From Plasmodiophora brassicae (Eukaryota; Endomyxa: Phytomyxea; Phytomyxea; Plasmodiophorida), in NCBI GenBank assembly GCA_036867785.1, contig CP145417.1, positions 310,001 to 374,000 of the forward strand: a stretch of 64,000 bases of DNA, written 5' to 3'. Positions 49,093 through 60,571 of the stretch are shown in pieces (position 1 is the stretch's first letter; each line of letters begins with the position of its first letter). Both the position numbers and the translations under genes were made by a program. The notes beneath the pieces are model-generated. The model had not been told where the DNA came from. It ran no database searches and saw only the letters and a program-made list of their open reading frames with translations.

Positions 49093-50680
49093 ATGCGATG
49101 GGTCGAATTCAAAGAGCAGCTGAGGAAGGCGGCTGAAGTGACGCCGTCGCAAAGCGCCTCGCTGCTGACGTTGTGGAAGATGTCATCGCAGGTCGTCCGT
49201 CTGGATGTTGTCTTGGCGTTGGAGGTGACGTCCGTTTAGATTGCACGGCTAGGCGAGCAGGACGAACGGGAGGGCAACCTTGAACGTGCCTACATGTACT
49301 ACATGCGTGCCGTCAATATCCTCGTCACGGTAGAGTTCCGCCTTGAGCCCTGCCGTTCGTTGCGTCGGTCCTCAGCAACAACACCAGATTGCTCCGAAGA
49401 ATCCAGAATATGGCCGTCAGTTGAAGATTGAACGACAGCGATATCGGGACATGGCCGAAGGGCTGATCGCGAACCTGGAGAAAATCACTGTGATACTCCA
49501 GGAGAGGTACGATGCTCCGACGCCGCTCCCGTCGCCTCCTTCCGATCCTGCCTTGCCGCCTCCGTCGTCGCTTCCTGAGCCTGTTCACGAAGAGAAGCAA
49601 TTGGATGCACAACAACCAGGAGTCGAATTCAATAATCATCTTCCTGAAGATGATGCTTCCCGCCCTGTAGAGGTCCTTGCGCCGAGTGCGCCTCCTCCTG
49701 TGGTATGCTCCTTTTGAAACAGTCGGTATATAGACCTGAAAGATGTGTGTTAAGGAGGATGGGAACACCGACTCGGATGTTGATGATACGTTTGCCAACC
49801 TTCGATTGTCGTATACGACGACAATTCCGAAGGGTCCAAACTGTAAGGTTTCCACTCATGATTGATGGCCTGGTTACTGAAGTGACGGCGGTCAGCGAAC
49901 GTGGCCCATTCGCCTCCAACCCCCTCGCAGGCGCAAATCTTGAAGAGCCTGTCTGAACCGTGCAGAATGCATATACCAAGCGATGCGCCCTGGGAGTTTC
50001 TTCGGTAATGCTCAATAGCACCCAAAGGTTGTTGCTTACGTCGGGATTTGTAGGATAGCTGAACCCAATACCAAGCGTGACGTTGAGACACTTGGCATCT
50101 TGATGGGACCTCGGATTAAGAACGAATTCTTCGTCACCCATGTCGGTGTCAGCCTGCGAACGTAATATTGGTCGTCGTTTCTGAGGCAGCTGGTACTCTG
50201 CAGATATTCCTACCGAAGCAGGTTGGTACCTCGAACACTGTTGAGCAGAACGATGAGATGGAGCTCTTGGACTTTTCCCTGAGCAACGACATGTTCACAC
50301 TTGGATGGATCCATACGCACCCATCTCAATCGTGCTTTCTGTCGTCCGTCGATTTGCATACGCAGTTCTCCTATCAGCGCCAGCTGGACGAAGCTATTGG
50401 GATCGTGATGGCCCCGTCCTATAAGGAAAACATCGGATTCTTTTCAATCACAAGGAAAGGGATGGACGTCATTAAGGCATGTCACTCTTGATCCAACTGG
50501 ACCCTTCCTGTGGCGACTCTTACCCGTGCCTTATAGGACTGCGGCAAGAGGGGATTCCACGAACATGGTCAGAATGAGGGTTTGTACGGCAAGTCTGCCC
50601 ACGTTGTTGTTCGCAACGATTTGCAGCCGGTCAAAATCGTTGATGCAAGGAGTAGGAATTACTCAAAGGCATCCAAATGA
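49093..50680 (+). CDS. STAMBP: AMSH/STAMBP-type JAMM deubiquitinase
   Basis: A zinc metalloprotease that cleaves Lys63-linked ubiquitin on ESCRT cargo at endosomes. N-terminal MIT/USP8-dimerisation-like helices: MRWVEFKEQLRKAAEV and EGNLERAYMYYMRAVNIL, then NPEYGRQLKIERQRYRD and a Pro-rich linker. The MPN+ domain reads NTKRDVETLGILMGP (catalytic Glu), NEFFVTHVGV, LPKQVGTSNTVEQNDE, and the complete JAMM motif TLGWIHTHPSQSCFLSSVDL, then HTQFSYQ. The insert TSNTVEQNDE corresponds to the AMSH Lys63-specificity loop. The end is RGFHEHGQNEGLYGKSAHVV, then VRNDLQPVKIVDAR. There are several introns; the last must be GC-AG (listed separately). Confidence 0.82.
50477..50536 (+). other. GC-AG intron in the AMSH gene
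   Basis: The junction GMDVIK to DCGKRGFHEHG keeps phase only if 50477-50536 is removed: a 60-nt intron beginning gcatgt after AAG and ending cttatag. GC-AG is the common minor class of U2 introns, and AAG before GC fits it. Confidence 0.6.
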
Positions 50681-50850
50681 ACATTGAATTCCGAGCAACC
50701 GCTGCTTCAACGACTATTCCCTGTACGCTTGCAAATCGTCAAGCAATGCGCGAAAGGCGCTGTGCAAGACATAGCAATTGCTCGAAACGTGATTGTAAGG
50801 ACAACGTGACGCAAATCTGTCGATAGTCGAAAGCGAGCATGTCGTCCTGC

Positions 50851-53149
50851 TTAAGGACGAGGCTTTACATCTACGTAAGCATCCGGGTCTTTGTAACCAA
50901 TCTTCATCGCGTTGATGGTCGACCGAATTTCTGTTTGCACACAATTTACGTTAGGAAATGTGAGGGGCCATAGCCGCAACAGAAACCCACCGCTCACAAC
51001 GTCGAACCTATCCTCCATGATGATTGCCTTCTGCTGCCAATTTAGACGGTGACGTAGAATAGCTGTAAATTCAACCGAGTTAGATCGGCTCTGCATGACG
51101 TATCGGGAATACGTACCCGTGACTGTCAACGACGTCTGATCGAGGAGATCCATTACTCTGAAGTCCACAGGAAGTCTCCACTGCCAACGCCGTTCAGCGA
51201 GACGTACTCGTTGGACCTTTCGACAAGGCCTTACCGTATCGGGGTTCCTAGTAACAAATGCCTCGATCGCCCGTTTCACTGCAAGCAGATCTTCCTTTGA
51301 GCATCCGTAGGAGACTTGGAATTTAACTGTATCGCCCGTCGAATGGTCAAACATGCCACTGGATTAACGGAAGACGGTGTACTTACTGATGACTGTGGCA
51401 GCGTTCGTCTTGCGCAAGTTGTAAATGGGCGTCTGGGCGAGTGTCCAGTTGGGGACAATCAAAACACGGTTGTCACCAGAGCGAAGTTCAGTGCTCATCA
51501 GCCGGATCGCAACGACGACGAAGTCCTGCTGATCCATCTGAACAACCCAAAACGATCAGCGCATAGAATAGACAAATGAACGCTCACACCGCGTAATACC
51601 TGAATAGAGTCCCCAACTTCGATCGCCTTGGTCGCAAATACCCAAACCATTGACTCGAACAGGCGTGTCAGGGTTCCGGAGAGAGCAAACGTCACCGACG
51701 CGAGGGCCGTTGCAAACGTGACGACCATGGCGCTGAAATTGAATCCAAGAACGATCGAGATGTAACATCCAACGGCCATGAAGAATACTGAAAACCCGTT
51801 AGAAGGCAAGGGTTAGTTCTAGGGACGGGTTCCAGAACCTGTGTCAAAGGCGACGCAGATGACGCCCAATAGACTGTCGAGATTCAGCATTCTGTTGCCC
51901 AGCTGTATACGACGATCGAGAGACTATACGGGGAATCAGTGGAAATGGCGAACACTCGCAAGAGCACTATGACCTGAATGAACGCCCACACAAATGTCTC
52001 GCTCTGCAAATTGGACGATTCCGGCAGATCCTTGAACAGCAATGTCCATGCACGATGCGCGGATGTCTGTGAAGAGAACCACTTCTTCCATTGTTCAAAG
52101 TTAATCTCGGTCGCCCCGCCGAACACCCTCTTCAACTGTGAGTGCGCCTGTACCCACCGTGAGCCGCCGTTGAAGCTCAATCTGTACAGCCGTCGACAAT
52201 ACAATAGCCCTCATTTGAAGAGAATTGGCGATGCGGCACGACGCACTCTCATCGAACACCCAATCCCCATCAACGTTCTTCAGCGGAAGAACGAGGGAAC
52301 GATTACGCGCAGCCGCTAACTGCGCGCTGAAGGATTTCCTCTCTGCAGCCTGCTCTTTCCAGCGTCGCAGCATCCCTGCTCGTGACCGACTATCGGGACA
52401 ACACACCATGGACATCGCATCCTGAAGAGCGCCCATGTTGCGCAAATCAGTGGCAAGAGCATGCACAGCAGCGAACTGCACCGATATTCAGCGAATGTAT
52501 ACGCAGGTGGCATTTCTCGTCAAACCTTCTTCACGATTCCGTAGAGCAGCTGTTTCAGGACAACGCCGACCGACACGACGAATGACGCCTTGGCGATTTG
52601 CACGGCGACGACAGCGTAGTCTTCCATCCCGAGAAGGTACATCCATTTCCACAGCATGAACCGGTACATAATTCCAAAGAAGAACACAAACCGCAAGCGA
52701 GACCGTAGGGCGTCGGCCGCGTCCTGGCTCGAATAGTCGGCAATCCTGACCAGGAGCGCTTCAGTTGCAGTTGACGCGAACATCATCACCACTAGGAGCC
52801 CGGGTCTGCATTACACGTTAGACAGCATGCCAGCACTGCGAGCGCCAGCATCCCCAACCGACATGGCAATAATGGTCTCGACCTCCGTACGCTCCTGGCT
52901 GTTATGATTCACAGCGAACAGTATAGCAGAGGCCGCAAAGGACACAACGACGATCGTGACGCGGATGATGTTTCGTCGAATCCAGAACCGCACCGGTTGC
53001 GTTCGCTCCCGTTCGAGCTCGGCGGCGTCCTCGTCAAATTCGTCATCGATCGTCACGATCGTGTCGAGGTCCGTCGTCAGGCGGTGATTCTGCGGCGGCT
53101 CTCGCAGCAGCATGTACTCCAGCGCCTTGCTCGACGATGTCATACTCAT
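50851..53149 (-). CDS. MscS-type mechanosensitive channel A
   Basis: Start MSMTSSSKALEYMLLREPP (53149). The cytosolic acidic N-terminus is followed by helices IIRVTIVVVSFAASAILFAV, FVFFFGIMYRFMLWKWMYLL and ASFVVSVGVVLKQLLYGIV. After a soluble linker come membrane exons and the pore-lining TM3 with the beta-domain entry: FSAMVVTFATALASVTFALS, then GTLTRLFESMVWVFATKAIE and VGDSIQV. The sequence from TM3 into the aspartate-glycine turn is the MscS signature. The C-terminal beta domain ends IGYKDPDAYVDVKPRP. The gene has several short introns, not all placed. Eukaryotic homologues (MSL proteins) release ions under membrane tension; the location could be plasma membrane, contractile vacuole or organelle. 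Confidence 0.7.
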
Positions 53150-53379
53150 CTTGACGCGCTGCCCACCCGTCCCCCTCCAAAATCGCAAATGGCAGCACAG
53201 AGTGACCAATCATCAACCAGTGAGACGCACAGCCCAGGTCTGACTGGTGGAGGCGCCCCACTCGGCCCGACAGGCGACAGCTTCCAGTCGGGATCCAAAA
53301 ATAAACGCCTCCGACGCTACGCGCGCCACATTGCCTCACTCTCGGCCACCTCATTTCTTTGCCGGTTTAGGGCACATGC

Positions 53380-56190
53380 ATGGCCGATGCTGGTCAGGAG
53401 GCGGTAGAGTGGCAGGCCGATGACGATGTGGGCGCCTGCACGCGATGCGGCGCGGCGTTCACCTGGGTACGGCGGCGCCATCACTGTCGCCGGTGCGGCC
53501 GGATATTCTGCAACCCGTGCTCGTCCCGTCGCGTGTTACGCCTGCGCTCGTGCGACGCATGCTTCTGCGTTTCCCTATATCGAGACGACCGTCCTCTTGA
53601 CGACAATTCATTACCAAAGGTATGTTACGTCCGTAATGCTGATATCTGCCACGTGCTGACGACGGCCGAAAGGTGGAAGACCAGTGCCTTCGAACGCCTC
53701 CTTCGAGCACTGTCGACCTATCCGTTGTCGACGCTTTGCTACTCGCCATCATCGACAATAAGACGTCGTTGAGAAAGAAGGAACGCCCCCGTCGGCGTGC
53801 TCTTGTTATGCCGCCCCGAGGCGATAGCGATTTGATCGCGTCTGATCAAATTCGGCGCCTGATCGCTCATGATATTGCTTGTAGCGCCCCGGCGTCGTCG
53901 CTGGACGCCCGTATCTCTGTCTCCATTGCTTCATCTGCTCTCGAATGTGTTGCGACGGTTGATGCTCCCAAGCGCATCAATGTTATCGTTGATGTTTCTT
54001 TGCCGCGTGGCACCATATTTCCCGGTCTCATTCTTCGTCGCAGACTTGCCCACCGTCGAATGCGTACGCGGGTCGAATCGCCTCGAGTGATCGTTCTGCT
54101 GACCTCCTTGGACGAATCACTCGTGGCGGACGCGGCAAAGCGCCCGTATTCGTTCCGGCACCTCATGCGAGAGGGAACGAGTTGGTGCCAAGCTGTTGCT
54201 GCTTCTATCATCGCTATCGGCGTCGACGTTATTCTGTGCGCACACGATGTCGTTATACCGCGCGACGTGGTCCTTCTATTGCTCGACAGTGGAATTACTG
54301 TTGTTCGTCACCTTGACGAACGCGATATTGCCCATTCGGTTCAATTCCTTGGAATACCTGGAGTCACGAGGCGCCTTATGTGCGAGATTGTATCGGGTAA
54401 CCTTGGAGGTGTTGTTCGAGCATCAGTGGCCGAGCTATTTCTTGCCGACGTCAACTGTGGCCTTGTGAAATTGCTCGATAACAGGAATTCGTTCAAAACC
54501 ATTGCTCTTTCCTCTGAAGATGCCGCGTACACCCTACGGTATTGCGTCTACGCCTGCCATCGAGGTGCCTTAGAAATTTCCTTCTTGGACGACACGTTCA
54601 CGACCTTTTCTTGCCTAAAGTTTGTGGTGCCTCCTGCCGCCACCGGTCTGTCACGAACCTATTCTCATGACGACCTGAGTCGGCCCTTAGGCTCGGCTGT
54701 CTCCATTCCTGCCTCGTCTTCACCAGGCATGGCCCCCCTTTGTCGGTTCCGAGATATCTGACTGTGCCAGAATTTTCAAACGCACTCCCGTTACGGTTTA
54801 CGGCGACAACGATTGCACACTGGGCCGCTACCTGAACGACGTCTGCTTTTCGAATGGCGTCGACGGCGAAGTGTCTCGATTCCTATGTGGGTCCCGCCAG
54901 GTTGTGGTGGACAGGTTGCAACTACCTTGTGGACTGAGTGTCCCCGACGATCCTTCCGTCACATGGGTCTGGTCGTGTTGCTCCCATCGGCACTGCTCTC
55001 AGCGTTGCAGTCCCGTGAAACGCCTTTCACAATTGTCACAGCAGCTGTCATTCGCATGGCTTCTGCAGACGCTTCTGTCTGAAGGGCCATGCGGGCGCGA
55101 ACGCGTGTCTCGTGGAGCATGCTCCCACGATGCAACACAATACCACGTGCTCCACTTTGCACGAGGTACCTTCGTAGTGTCGTTAGCTACGTCGGATCTC
55201 AAATGTCGGGTCGTCACACTATCGATGTCCTTGGAGCGCTTTAGCCAGTGTTCCGTATCGCCGAGTGAATCCGACGACCGTGAGGACCCCTGTCCGTTGG
55301 AGTATCCACTTTCCGCAGTTATGTGTCTTCTGAGCTCGCCTGCCTACCACATTGTTGACCGCTGTGGCGTCGCCAGAGTGCGCCTGTCGTCAGGTCTCGA
55401 GTGTCGTGCTTACCATGTCCATTTCATGGAAGAACGATGTCGGATGTTTGGCATTGATATCGTGGCCTGTCTTGAGAGAGCGCGTCTTTGGCTGCCGGAG
55501 AGCCGGCCCCACAAGGGCGTCTTCTATAGGAGTGATGACAATCGGCTAGTCACGAAGGTGGTCACAGAACGTGAGTTCAGTTGCATGCTCGATCTCATTC
55601 CGGTGATTGGCGCCCGTGGAACAAGCACACTGCTTCTTCCTCTGCTCGGCATGTTCGCCGTGGAGGACACTGGATTGATTAACCAGGCGCTGCATCTGGT
55701 GGTCATGCCCAACTTGGCGTACGGCATGTCAGGACCGAGGCTGCTCGACTTGAAAGGCACTGATTCCACTGCCGTGATGCCTGCCGTTCCCGTGGCCGGC
55801 GAGAACGCCGAACAACTACATGGGTTGCTGGCCGCTGATTGCGAGTTTCTCTGTGGGCAGGAGATTATGGACTACTCCCTGCTTGTCGCGATCGACGACA
55901 GGTCCGCAGAGATTCGCGTCGCTCTAATCGACTACTTCACTCGGTATACACTGGAACGCAGGCTTGAGAGCCAAGTGAAGACGTTCGGGCGACTTCTTCG
56001 TACCGTCCCGACCGCGCCGACCATCATCGAACCCGTTCGCTACAAGCGGCGCTTCCTAGATTTCATTAAGGAGAAGTTCGTCGTTGTTGCTCAGCCGTCT
56101 CCTTCATCTCTGCGAGCATACCGATCACGAACGCAATCGTGCCGGCCTCGGAGCGCGTCACCATGTGTTCGAGCCAAGCGTATGAGGTGA
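53380..56190 (+). CDS. FAB1: Fab1/PIKfyve-type phosphatidylinositol-3-phosphate 5-kinase
   Basis: Makes PtdIns(3,5)P2 on endosomes and vacuoles. Three family modules appear in order. FYVE finger: CTRCGAAFTWVRRRHHCRRC, then GRIFCNPCSSRRV, so it binds PtdIns3P. CCT/GroEL-like domain at about 54080-54620: SPRVIVLLTSLDESLV, SIIAIGVDVILCAHDVV, GITVVRHLDERDIAHSV. Kinase domain at about 55500-56080: FYRSDDNRLVTKVVTEREF, RLLDLKGTDSTA, EIMDYSLLVAIDDRS, VALIDYFTRYTLERRLESQV, KTFGRLL, RYKRRFLDFI. These are the IDYSLL and IIDY motifs of PIPK enzymes. The protein is compact compared with animal PIKfyve and has no visible DEP domain. Introns at about 53570-53670 and near 54755 are needed; the second is not resolved. 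Confidence 0.78.
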
Positions 56191-56409
56191 TTGCGGCTTG
56201 TGTGGCGGCGGGCCTGCATGCTCTATGTCCGGAGCTCGGAATACTCGACAACGTTACGGTTTGAGACGAGCAACTCTGGTGGTGTTATAATATATTAGAG
56301 AACGCGGACCCCAAAGCGAAACAAATGCCAGCGCATTGCTTGACAATGTCGTCCACTAGGAGTTTGGAATGTCACCTGGGCAGAGCTGGTACGCCTCACG
56401 GAAATTCCT

Positions 56410-57785
56410 CTAGTTTCGTCCATTGGGGCTGGGCCTGTTAGATGAATCACCTTGCGGGACGACAAGGGCGTAAACAGGATGGTGGCATCGGAAGACGCGT
56501 GTTCCGTCAACGGTTCGAACAACGATGCTGGGGATTTCGACCAGACCTTCACGAAGCGCGAGGAAATGCAAACACACAGTACGAGATCCACCCGGAGGGA
56601 TAGTACCGAGCCGTGCAGACTTGTCCAAGTTCAGGATCGGTCTGAGACTATCGTCCCCAGTGACGTTCCGATCCGATTCACTGACGACTTCAAGATCACC
56701 GGTCACGCTGCCGACGTTGACGACCGTGATGGATACAGAGAATGTGTCAAAGTTGGGGATAGGTGACGGGCAATCAATGACAAGACGCAGTGGAGTGTCC
56801 AAAGGTGCTGGAGACAGCATTTCGCATTGAAATACAAGCGGCTGTGCAAGGACGGCTGTCGTCATCGTCAGTGTTAACAATGGCGTCTCTTGAGCACTCG
56901 TGGTCAGCATAAACGAATGCGTTTCATGGGTGCCAACGGTGAGGGGAAGGCGCTCCTGCTCGATCAGAATGCTGCTACCTGGTTCTGCAAACAGCAAATC
57001 GACGCGGGTCACGATGATCGATTCCCCTGGCATCCGGTTCCGTATGCGGACAGACCAGTACACGTCTTCGCCGACGAATGTTCTGTGCCAGCCAACCTGT
57101 AGGGGCTCCAGCACCTGGACGTTCAGGGATGCCCACAGCCTTTCGCAGGTTAGGCCTATGGAACAGTTACTGACCGGTGCCCGCAGAGTGCAACCCCAAT
57201 TACCTTCTAGATGGCGTTCATGTCTGGAAAACGCCTCCATCGCCTTGTAGGCAGGCGAAGGATCGCGAAGCGCTGCCGAATCGTTCAGGTCGACCTCCAA
57301 TAGGTAATCCAACGGTGACGGCTCGGCAACGCGAATATAGACGTCCAGGCGACGACTGCTCGTCTCGCCCACTGTCACGTCCACTCGAGCGCAAACGGAT
57401 CCATCAGGTAATACCATGGGCACTGGCGTGTCGATTCTCTTTGGTGGTTCGTCCAGAGCGCTGTAGTACCGTCCGACAATAGGCGAAGGCGTCGCTGAAC
57501 TATCCGGGACAATGTCGAAGGCAAGACGGGGCACAGTCGAGCTCGACCATCCACGTTCCTGGATCAGGTCCTTCGACAGCCGAACGAATACGGCCACGAC
57601 CTCGCCGTGGACGAGATACGAGCGGGAGCGCGCCGGGTCGTCGAGCATTTCAAGCACCGACTCGGGGGAGATGCCTGCAGACCGGCAGTCAGACGAATGG
57701 AAACAAGGTAGTACGCAAGGTACGAACTCGAGGGAGCCGGGTTCAACGGAATGACGACAGATATTCTCGCATCGGCAACGTCCAT
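56410..57785 (-). CDS. TRAPPC14/C7orf43-like Ig-fold protein
   Basis: Probably starts MDVADARISVVIPLN (57785) and, after a short intron, continues in one open frame to 56410. The body is beta-sandwich repeats without transmembrane helices: SYLVHGEVVAVFVRLSKDLI near the N-terminus, VYWSVRIRNRMPGESIIVTR, DTFSVSITVVNVGSVTGDLE, and LGTIPPGGSRTVCLHFLALR, then EGLVEIPSI. The order of an N-terminal ligand-binding-like strand set, a hydrophobic trafficking-subunit middle and a final Ig-like domain resembles TRAPPC14 (MAP11) and related TRAPP II subunits. TRAPPC14 links TRAPP II to Rabin8 during ciliogenesis, which would suit a flagellated cell. Similarity is structural and remembered, not computed; other arrestin-like or TRAPPC13-type proteins remain possible. 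The N-terminal splice is unresolved. Confidence 0.4.
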
Positions 57786-58279
57786 GACGAGTGTCTCCTG
57801 ATAGTTCGTCGCTGTTCCGGCCAGATATCAGCATTCAGTCCCTGTACAGGTAGCCAACGACCTCACGTGGGAGTGGTGGGATCGCAATGGATTGGCGTTC
57901 GTTGCGGGACTTCCCTACAGCAGGTCGGGTTGTCGCGCGCGGGCCCACATCACCGCCGTCGTTCAACGACTTGTGACGCTGCCGTCCCGTCATCATCGAC
58001 GTACTGCCACCAGCGCGTCCCTGCGGGGAGACATCCACAGCCGGTCGAGCACGACGACCAACGTCGGCCGATCAGCGTCGCGGCCGCGATACTTGATATA
58101 AAGCGGCTACCGGCTGCCACCGTGGCAACAACGACGGACGCGGTGTCAAAATTGTGACGGCCGCGAAATGACCCAAACGTCCTGTTGCACCGATCGGCTG
58201 CCGGTTGCTATTTATTGACCATCAACGAACTGCGGGCGGTTGCAGCTGTTGCACTGCAGCTGCCCGTGAGGAGTTCGCC
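57786..58279. promoter_or_regulatory. divergent intergenic region
   Basis: 494 bp between the TRAPPC14-like gene (-) and the LRR gene (+). A minus-strand frame at 57835-58038 is Arg-rich and unconvincing. Presumed to hold both promoters. Confidence 0.4.
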
Positions 58280-59597
58280 ATGGGGTTATCCGTGTCGCGC
58301 CGCGGGTCAGCTGCTGCGTCACGGTCGGGCACGTCGCGATCCGGCGCGCGAAGGGCAATGCTGGATTTCCGCGGGCGGAAGGATGCCGGCATGGATGAGG
58401 TGCTGGACGCGGTCGACGATTCGGCGCCGGGCGTGACTGTGCTTCTCGGTTGGTGCCCGCGCCACCCGAGGATGTGGGTTGCGATTGATATCCGCGATAG
58501 GTGATATGGGCCTGACGTCGGAATCGATACGGGAACTGTGTGAGTTCATGAGGCGACGGCCGGACGCCATTTCGAGGCTGTCGCTGCACAGCAACGTTCT
58601 TCATGCAGCGGACGTTATCCGGTTATCCCATCATCTCCGGGGGCTTGTGTCACTTGACCTGGACCGTGTACCAATGCGCATCCCGTCGTCGATGCTACAT
58701 GTATTCTAACGTTCGTGCTCAGGTGTCACTCGGGGAAACGGGGCTCTCCGCGCTGGGTCGTGCCCTGCGTCAGGCAGCGAACCTGCGCAAGCTCACTCTA
58801 AACGACAATCGCGACTATCTCTCCAGGGCTACTTTCTGCACCTTCATTGATGGCGTTCGGCTGTCCGGCGTACGTTGGCAAATCCGTGTGTTGAGGCCCA
58901 TTACGATGGCTTCTGATTGTATTACAGTTGACCTGTCTCGAGCTAAACGATAACTTGATACCTGACGAGGAGATGTGCGAGATCGCACGACGTCTTAATG
59001 GCGCCTGCCTCGAAATGCTATCGTTGAGCGGCAACCGAATTAAAGCGAGCGGCACCCGCGCGCTTGCTCAGACGTTGTCGTCGGCGAGCTCCCGCATCCA
59101 ATTCCTGGATCTGTCCAGGAATAGGATAACAGCAGATGGCGCTGCGGCCCTAGCCAGCATGCTGGTGCAGAATTGCGTCCTCACTGAACTCGACGTCAAT
59201 GCGAACCCCATAACGGATGTCGGATTGGAACGCGTAAGCCGGGGGGTTTTCCGTATCGCTGCACCTGGAGTGACTCTCTCAATTGGTACCAGATCAGTGA
59301 AGCTCTCGAGGCGAACAGCACCTTGACCATGCTGCGGCTGCCATTTGCTGAGGCTGGCAGTGCATCCGACACGTTATTCAAGCGCATACGGCATCTCCTC
59401 GACAGGTACGTGCTGCTCAGGCTGGGTTTGCAGTCAACCTGAATAGGGAGTTGCTACGAGATCTGGCACGCCTCTTACTCATCCGACATATATCGGCTGG
59501 GCAGATGCCTTTCGCCAAGGAGTTTACCAGACCCGTAGCAACAGCCCTGTTCATGGGGGCTGACGACCCCCTCCTGCTGCGTTACCTCTATCTCTGA
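58280..59597 (+). CDS. leucine-rich-repeat (ribonuclease-inhibitor type) protein, possible N-myristoylation
   Basis: Start MGLSVSRRGSAAASRSGTSR at 58280: Gly2 with Ser6 fits the N-myristoylation consensus. A Ser/Arg-rich head (to about 58390) is followed by LRR units of the RNI class, about 28 residues each: MGLTSESIRELCEFMRRRPD, AISRLSLHSNVLHAADVIRL, GLSALGRALRQAANLRKLTL, CLELNDNLIPDEEMCEIARR, IQFLDLSRNRITADGAAALA, LTELDVNANPITDVGLERVS. Two to four short introns are required (near 58440-58500, 58690-58730, 58890-58930 and 59240-59300). The frame ends ADDPLLLRYLYL at 59597. The partner is unknown; RNI-type LRRs are scaffolds for protein binding or GTPase regulation. Confidence 0.55.
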
Positions 59598-60571
59598 CTC
59601 CATGCCCGTTAGGAATCGCCAATTGGAACAAGCGCGTCAGATGCCAGGTCCCCGCCCCGCTGTTCCGGATCATTATCCGGACGACTCTGTTGCTGCAGGA
59701 TAGGAGGTCGCACTGGCTGACCTGACGACCTTGCAATACACCTACTGTAACGTATGCTGGCAACTCAAGAGCCACTAACCGTATCCGGCTCCCAAACCGT
59801 GTTATGAGCAACCAAACCGCAGGCATTCTATCGTCTGTCCTTGTCAAGAGCCCGGCAATCAAAGGTCGAATCTGGTGTCTGCAGGCTGCTGATTCGGACC
59901 AGGCGATGCTGTTCTCTTCGGGTAGATGTACTGGCATAGCCATGCCGAATCGTTTGGCGGTAAAAGCATAGCATCCAGTCAGTCGCCGGGCTGACTGGGG
60001 ACAATTCTCGGCCTCGGAGCGCTTCATCAATCTGCACAGCCCAAATTGCGCACCTGTCGCTGAGAACGAACTCAATGAAGGCCAGCTATCGTACATGTGA
60101 CGTGACGAAACCGACATCGCCATGAGGGCACACAGCAGGAAAGGGCGCCTCAGCGACCCGCCGGGATACCAGTTCTACAGAAAAATCGCTGCCGATGAAC
60201 TGGGCCTTCCAGTATACCACTGTTCGCGGGGGACGAACTCCAGAAGGCGGTTACCATCGTGATCGGTATCGCTCCATGGACTCAATCGGCGCTTCACTGG
60301 AACTGACTGAGGCGCGGTCATTACCTACATGGTTCACTCGCCTCCAGCCGCCGAGGGTCCTGACTCCAGGTGCCCCCTAAATACGTCTGCTCCCAAACCC
60401 GTTAACCTTGCATTGCCCCCATGTTTGTGTACCGGCACTTACTTGGAGTTCGAGAACGTCCGCCTTTACTCCATGTTCGAGATCACGCCAAGCATCCGTG
60501 TTCGAGAACGGTCCAGCGCAGCCGCGTAAGGTAACCTGTGGGCGCGCTGCATCGTCAGACACGTTCCTGTA
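59598..60571. other. no supported gene
   Basis: Nearly 1 kb before the second MscS-type gene. A minus-strand frame (59551-60123, 190 codons) overlaps the 3' end of the LRR gene and has no recognisable domain; I do not call it. Short plus-strand frames near 60195-60380 and 60329-60529 could be 5' leader exons of the following gene, but nothing supports this. Confidence 0.4.

Noticed and set aside
59551-60123. 190-codon minus-strand open frame
   Set aside because: No domain, signal or repeat, and it overlaps the 3' end of the LRR gene. Open frames of this size occur by chance in this GC-rich sequence.
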